Made by a program: the position numbers and the translations under genes. Below, in pieces: positions 62,780 through 64,000 of a DNA stretch of 64,000 nucleotides (the first letter of the stretch is position 1; each line of letters starts with the position of its first letter). The notes below the pieces were generated by a model. That model was not told where the DNA came from and searched no databases. It worked only from the letters and a program-made list of their open reading frames with translations. The stretch comes from JAGQYP01 sp041392305 (GTDB lineage: Bacteria > Bacteroidota > Bacteroidia > Flavobacteriales_D > Crocinitomicaceae), in the NCBI GenBank assembly GCA_041392305.1, contig JAWKMJ010000009.1, forward strand, positions 1 through 64,000, in the 5' to 3' direction.

Positions 62780-62808
62780 AAGGGTCTCATTTGAGACCCT
62801 TTTTTTAT
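62780..62808 (+). terminator. Terminator of the gldKLMN operon
   Basis: AGGGTCTC pairs with GAGACCCT (62781-62788 with 62793-62800) around a 4-nt loop, followed by seven T. It lies 22 bp after the gldN stop and ~20 bp before the next start. Confidence 0.88.
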
Positions 62809-62818
62809 TTTTGTATTT

Positions 62819-64000
62819 ATGGTTATTGTTGAAAACATGAGTTTACATCTTCCTCAAGGATTTTTGTACGAGGAAGTATCTTTGCAGATTAAAGCAGGCG
62901 AAAAAATTGGTTTAGTTGGAAAAAATGGAGCTGGGAAATCCACCTTTCTTAAACTAATTTCTGGAGAAGCTAAGCCAACTTCAGGGAAAATACATTTAAG
63001 TAAAGATCAGAAATTAGGCTTTTTAAGTCAAGATATTGAAATCTATTCTGAAAAGAATGTTTTTGATTTTATAAAAGATTCTAACGAAACATTAAATTCT
63101 CTTTTTCAAAGAATTGAATCTATAAATAAGGAATTGGAAATACGTACCGACTATGAATCTGATTCTTATGCGAATTTAATTACGGATTTAAGTGACTGCC
63201 ATGAAAAATTGAATCATCTAGGAGTAGATACTTGGGAAAAAGATATAGAGCAAACTTTATTCGGTTTAGGTTTTTCAAGAGACGATTTTTCTAAAGAAAC
63301 CAATGCACTTTCAGGAGGATGGAAAATGCGTGCAGAATTAGCTAGGATTTTAATCAATCAACCAGATATACTTTTATTGGATGAGCCTACAAATCATCTG
63401 GATATTGTCACTATTCAATGGTTAGAAAGCTACTTGAAAACTTTTAAAGGAATTCTTATTCTAATATCTCACGATCGATTGTTTTTGGACAATGTAACTA
63501 CCAGAACAATAGAAATTATAAATGCCAAGATAAAGGATTATCCCTTTCCATATTCGAAGTACAAAGTTGTAAGAGAAGAGGAATTATTGAATTTGACTGC
63601 TCAGAAAAAGAATCAGGAGAAGGATATCAAACACACTGAAGAGTTAATAAATAAGTTCAGAGCGAAAAAGAATAAAGCTGCATTTGCTCAATCTTTGATT
63701 AAGAAACTTGAAAAAACTGAACGCATTGAAGTTGATTCTGATCACATAAGACAAGCAAATATTAATTTTCCCATAAGCCAAGAATCCGGGAAAAAAGTAT
63801 TAGAAGTGGAAATAGAATCAAAAATTTATGGAGATAGCAAGATACTAGATCGTTTAGAATTTATACTCACAAAAGGTCAAAAAATAGCCTTACTCGGGGC
63901 TAATGGTACAGGTAAATCTACACTGATTAAATGCATAATGGGCGAAACGGAATTTAGAGGACGAATTGATTTAGGTCATAATGTAGAGATTGGTTATTTT
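62819..64000 (+). CDS. ABC-F family ATP-binding protein (3' truncated by window end)
   Basis: The frame is open from the ATG at 62819 to the end of the window; 394 codons are visible. The N-terminal ATPase has Walker A GKNGAGKST, the signature LSGGWKMRAELA and Walker B LLLDEPTNHLD followed by the IVTIQWLE segment. A Lys-rich linker (KKNQEKDIKHTEEL...) leads to a second Walker A (ALLGANGTGKST) just before the window edge. Two ATPase cassettes without membrane segments define the ABC-F family, which acts on ribosomes (antibiotic protection or translation stalling). The type (Uup, YbiT, EttA, antibiotic protection) cannot be fixed from the first two thirds. Confidence 0.9.
   Translation, partial: MVIVENMSLHLPQGFLYEEVSLQIKAGEKIGLVGKNGAGKSTFLKLISGEAKPTSGKIHLSKDQKLGFLSQDIEIYSEKNVFDFIKDSNETLNSLFQRIESINKELEIRTDYESDSYANLITDLSDCHEKLNHLGVDTWEKDIEQTLFGLGFSRDDFSKETNALSGGWKMRAELARILINQPDILLLDEPTNHLDIVTIQWLESYLKTFKGILILISHDRLFLDNVTTRTIEIINAKIKDYPFPYSKYKVVREEELLNLTAQKKNQEKDIKHTEELINKFRAKKNKAAFAQSLIKKLEKTERIEVDSDHIRQANINFPISQESGKKVLEVEIESKIYGDSKILDRLEFILTKGQKIALLGANGTGKSTLIKCIMGETEFRGRIDLGHNVEIGYF

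Overview
The window is 64 kb of a low-GC chromosome from a member of the Bacteroidota, most likely order Flavobacteriales. The evidence is a complete gldK-gldL-gldM-gldN type IX secretion (T9SS) and gliding core with a PorP/SprF-like gene, a separate gldB-gldC pair, a protein ending in a T9SS sorting domain, many 'SC' lipoboxes, and promoters of the Bacteroidota type (TTG/TTTG, 17-23 nt, TAnnTTTG) rather than the sigma-70 type. A placement near Fluviicola/Crocinitomicaceae is only a guess. There is no rRNA, CRISPR array, prophage or recognisable insertion sequence.

Layout. 1-6.8 kb: the end of a T9SS-secreted protein, then a heavy-metal efflux locus made of a His-rich secreted protein, a CusA/CzcA pump fused to a TolC-like outer-membrane channel domain, and a lipoprotein adaptor. 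6.9-9.1 kb: tRNA-Leu(CAA), a scarred second copy of that tRNA filled with palindromes, a parDE toxin-antitoxin pair, small membrane and lipoprotein genes, and a 4+4 array of CACGG units. 9.1-20 kb: a mostly minus-strand block (two DEAD-box helicases, hemN, an acyltransferase, a glycosyltransferase-like protein, small lipoproteins, a TPR/SpoIIE phosphatase) whose gene ends carry short degenerate tandem repeats. 20-23.8 kb: nadE with an outer-membrane barrel gene, divergent from gldB-gldC, then engB.

24.1-40.3 kb is a complete division and cell wall (dcw) cluster: mraZ, rsmH, ftsL-like, ftsI, murE, mraY, murD, one extra gene, ftsW, murG, murC, ftsQ, ftsA, ftsZ, followed by a yqeY-like gene. The genes overlap or nearly touch, and five of them start with TTG or GTG. 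The extra gene between murD and ftsW encodes a 159-residue protein that aligns by eye with the C-terminal domain of the MurD beside it but has lost the catalytic residues. I regard it as the most interesting object in the window.

40.4-45 kb: an uncharacterised envelope gene group (including a 53-codon membrane protein gene) and a two-component system. 45.2-52.5 kb (minus strand): miaB, a sigma-54 activator, lptE, a charged TPR protein, secG, groS and groL. 52.6-64 kb (plus strand): topA, an arginase-fold protein with a degenerate metal site, porP/sprF-like, gldK, gldL, gldM and gldN, then an ABC-F ATPase gene cut by the window end. Together the window covers envelope construction (peptidoglycan, LPS export through LptE, Sec export), T9SS and gliding, and envelope protection (metal efflux, GroESL).
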